A stretch of 11,786 bases of DNA from JBGOUJ01 sp041477005 (GTDB taxonomy: Bacteria > Acidobacteriota > Terriglobia > Bryobacterales > JACQDG01): contig JBGOUJ010000189.1 of NCBI GenBank assembly GCA_041477005.1, positions 1 to 11,786 of the forward strand, in the 5' to 3' direction. Below are positions 11,749 to 11,786 of the stretch, piece after piece (position 1 is the first letter of the stretch; every line of letters begins with the position of its first letter). A program made the translations under genes and the position numbers. Under the pieces are notes generated by a model. That model saw only the letters and a program-made list of their open reading frames with translations. It made no database searches and was not told the DNA's origin.

Positions 11749-11786
11749 GCCAGGCGAGCAGGCGGATCGTCATCGTGGGCGGCGGC
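11745..11786 (+). CDS. Probable FAD/NAD(P)-binding oxidoreductase, N-terminus only (partial, runs off window)
   Basis: Only 14 codons are visible (MSQASRRIVIVGGG). A short basic start followed by RRIVIVGGG is the first beta strand and glycine loop of a Rossmann dinucleotide-binding fold, as in FAD-dependent NADH dehydrogenases and pyridine-nucleotide oxidoreductases. Its ATG overlaps the kinase stop by four bases, so it belongs to the same operon. A flavoprotein would be a fitting electron entry or exit point for the upstream Fe-S, cytochrome b and cytochrome c proteins. The exact family cannot be decided from so few residues. Confidence 0.55.
   Translation, partial: MSQASRRIVIVGGG

Overview
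The window is a high-GC, gene-dense stretch of bacterial DNA, and every supported gene lies on the + strand. An LpxD-like acyltransferase suggests a Gram-negative cell. The mix of an EAL-HDOD protein, a eukaryotic-type Ser/Thr kinase with a PP2C phosphatase, FHA domains and a decaheme cytochrome c fits Acidobacteriota best. Planctomycetota, Myxococcota or similar phyla remain possible. This placement is inferred from gene content, because no rRNA or other marker is present.

Layout. (1) Positions 2-946 hold the C-terminal part of a heavy-metal P1B-type ATPase, cut by the window edge. (2) Positions 1066-3356 hold a two-gene unit joined by an ATGA overlap: a GT4-like glycosyltransferase with a C-terminal beta-sandwich module, then a shortened LpxD-like left-handed beta-helix N-acyltransferase. 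Together they look like a surface-glycan or envelope modification pair. (3) Positions 3525-4826 hold a stand-alone EAL-HDOD (YuxH-type) signalling protein. A 24-nt near-perfect palindrome and a second hairpin lie just upstream of it, and its base composition looks less GC-rich than that of its neighbours. (4) From 5087 to the window end runs a tight operon: a 778-residue cNMP-binding/FHA/4x[4Fe-4S]/FHA fusion; a membrane cytochrome b-like protein with two His pairs; a membrane-anchored decaheme cytochrome c; a PP2C phosphatase; a Ser/Thr kinase with a C-terminal zinc ribbon and membrane anchor; and the first 14 codons of a probable FAD/NAD(P)-binding oxidoreductase.

How the operon may work (inference). 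The gene order suggests a trans-membrane electron path: flavoprotein, cytoplasmic ferredoxin-type Fe-S protein, membrane diheme cytochrome b, periplasmic decaheme cytochrome c. The Fe-S subunit itself carries two cyclic-nucleotide-binding folds and two FHA (phospho-threonine-binding) folds. The same operon encodes a matching kinase and phosphatase. This points to an electron-transfer chain gated by phosphorylation and/or a nucleotide ligand. The most unusual detail is that one FHA-like fold is inserted inside the phosphate-binding cassette of the second cNMP domain.

The gaps between genes are short. The longest is about 260 bases (4827-5086) and holds a plausible promoter and weak hairpins. 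No tRNA, rRNA, CRISPR array, transposase or attachment site was seen.
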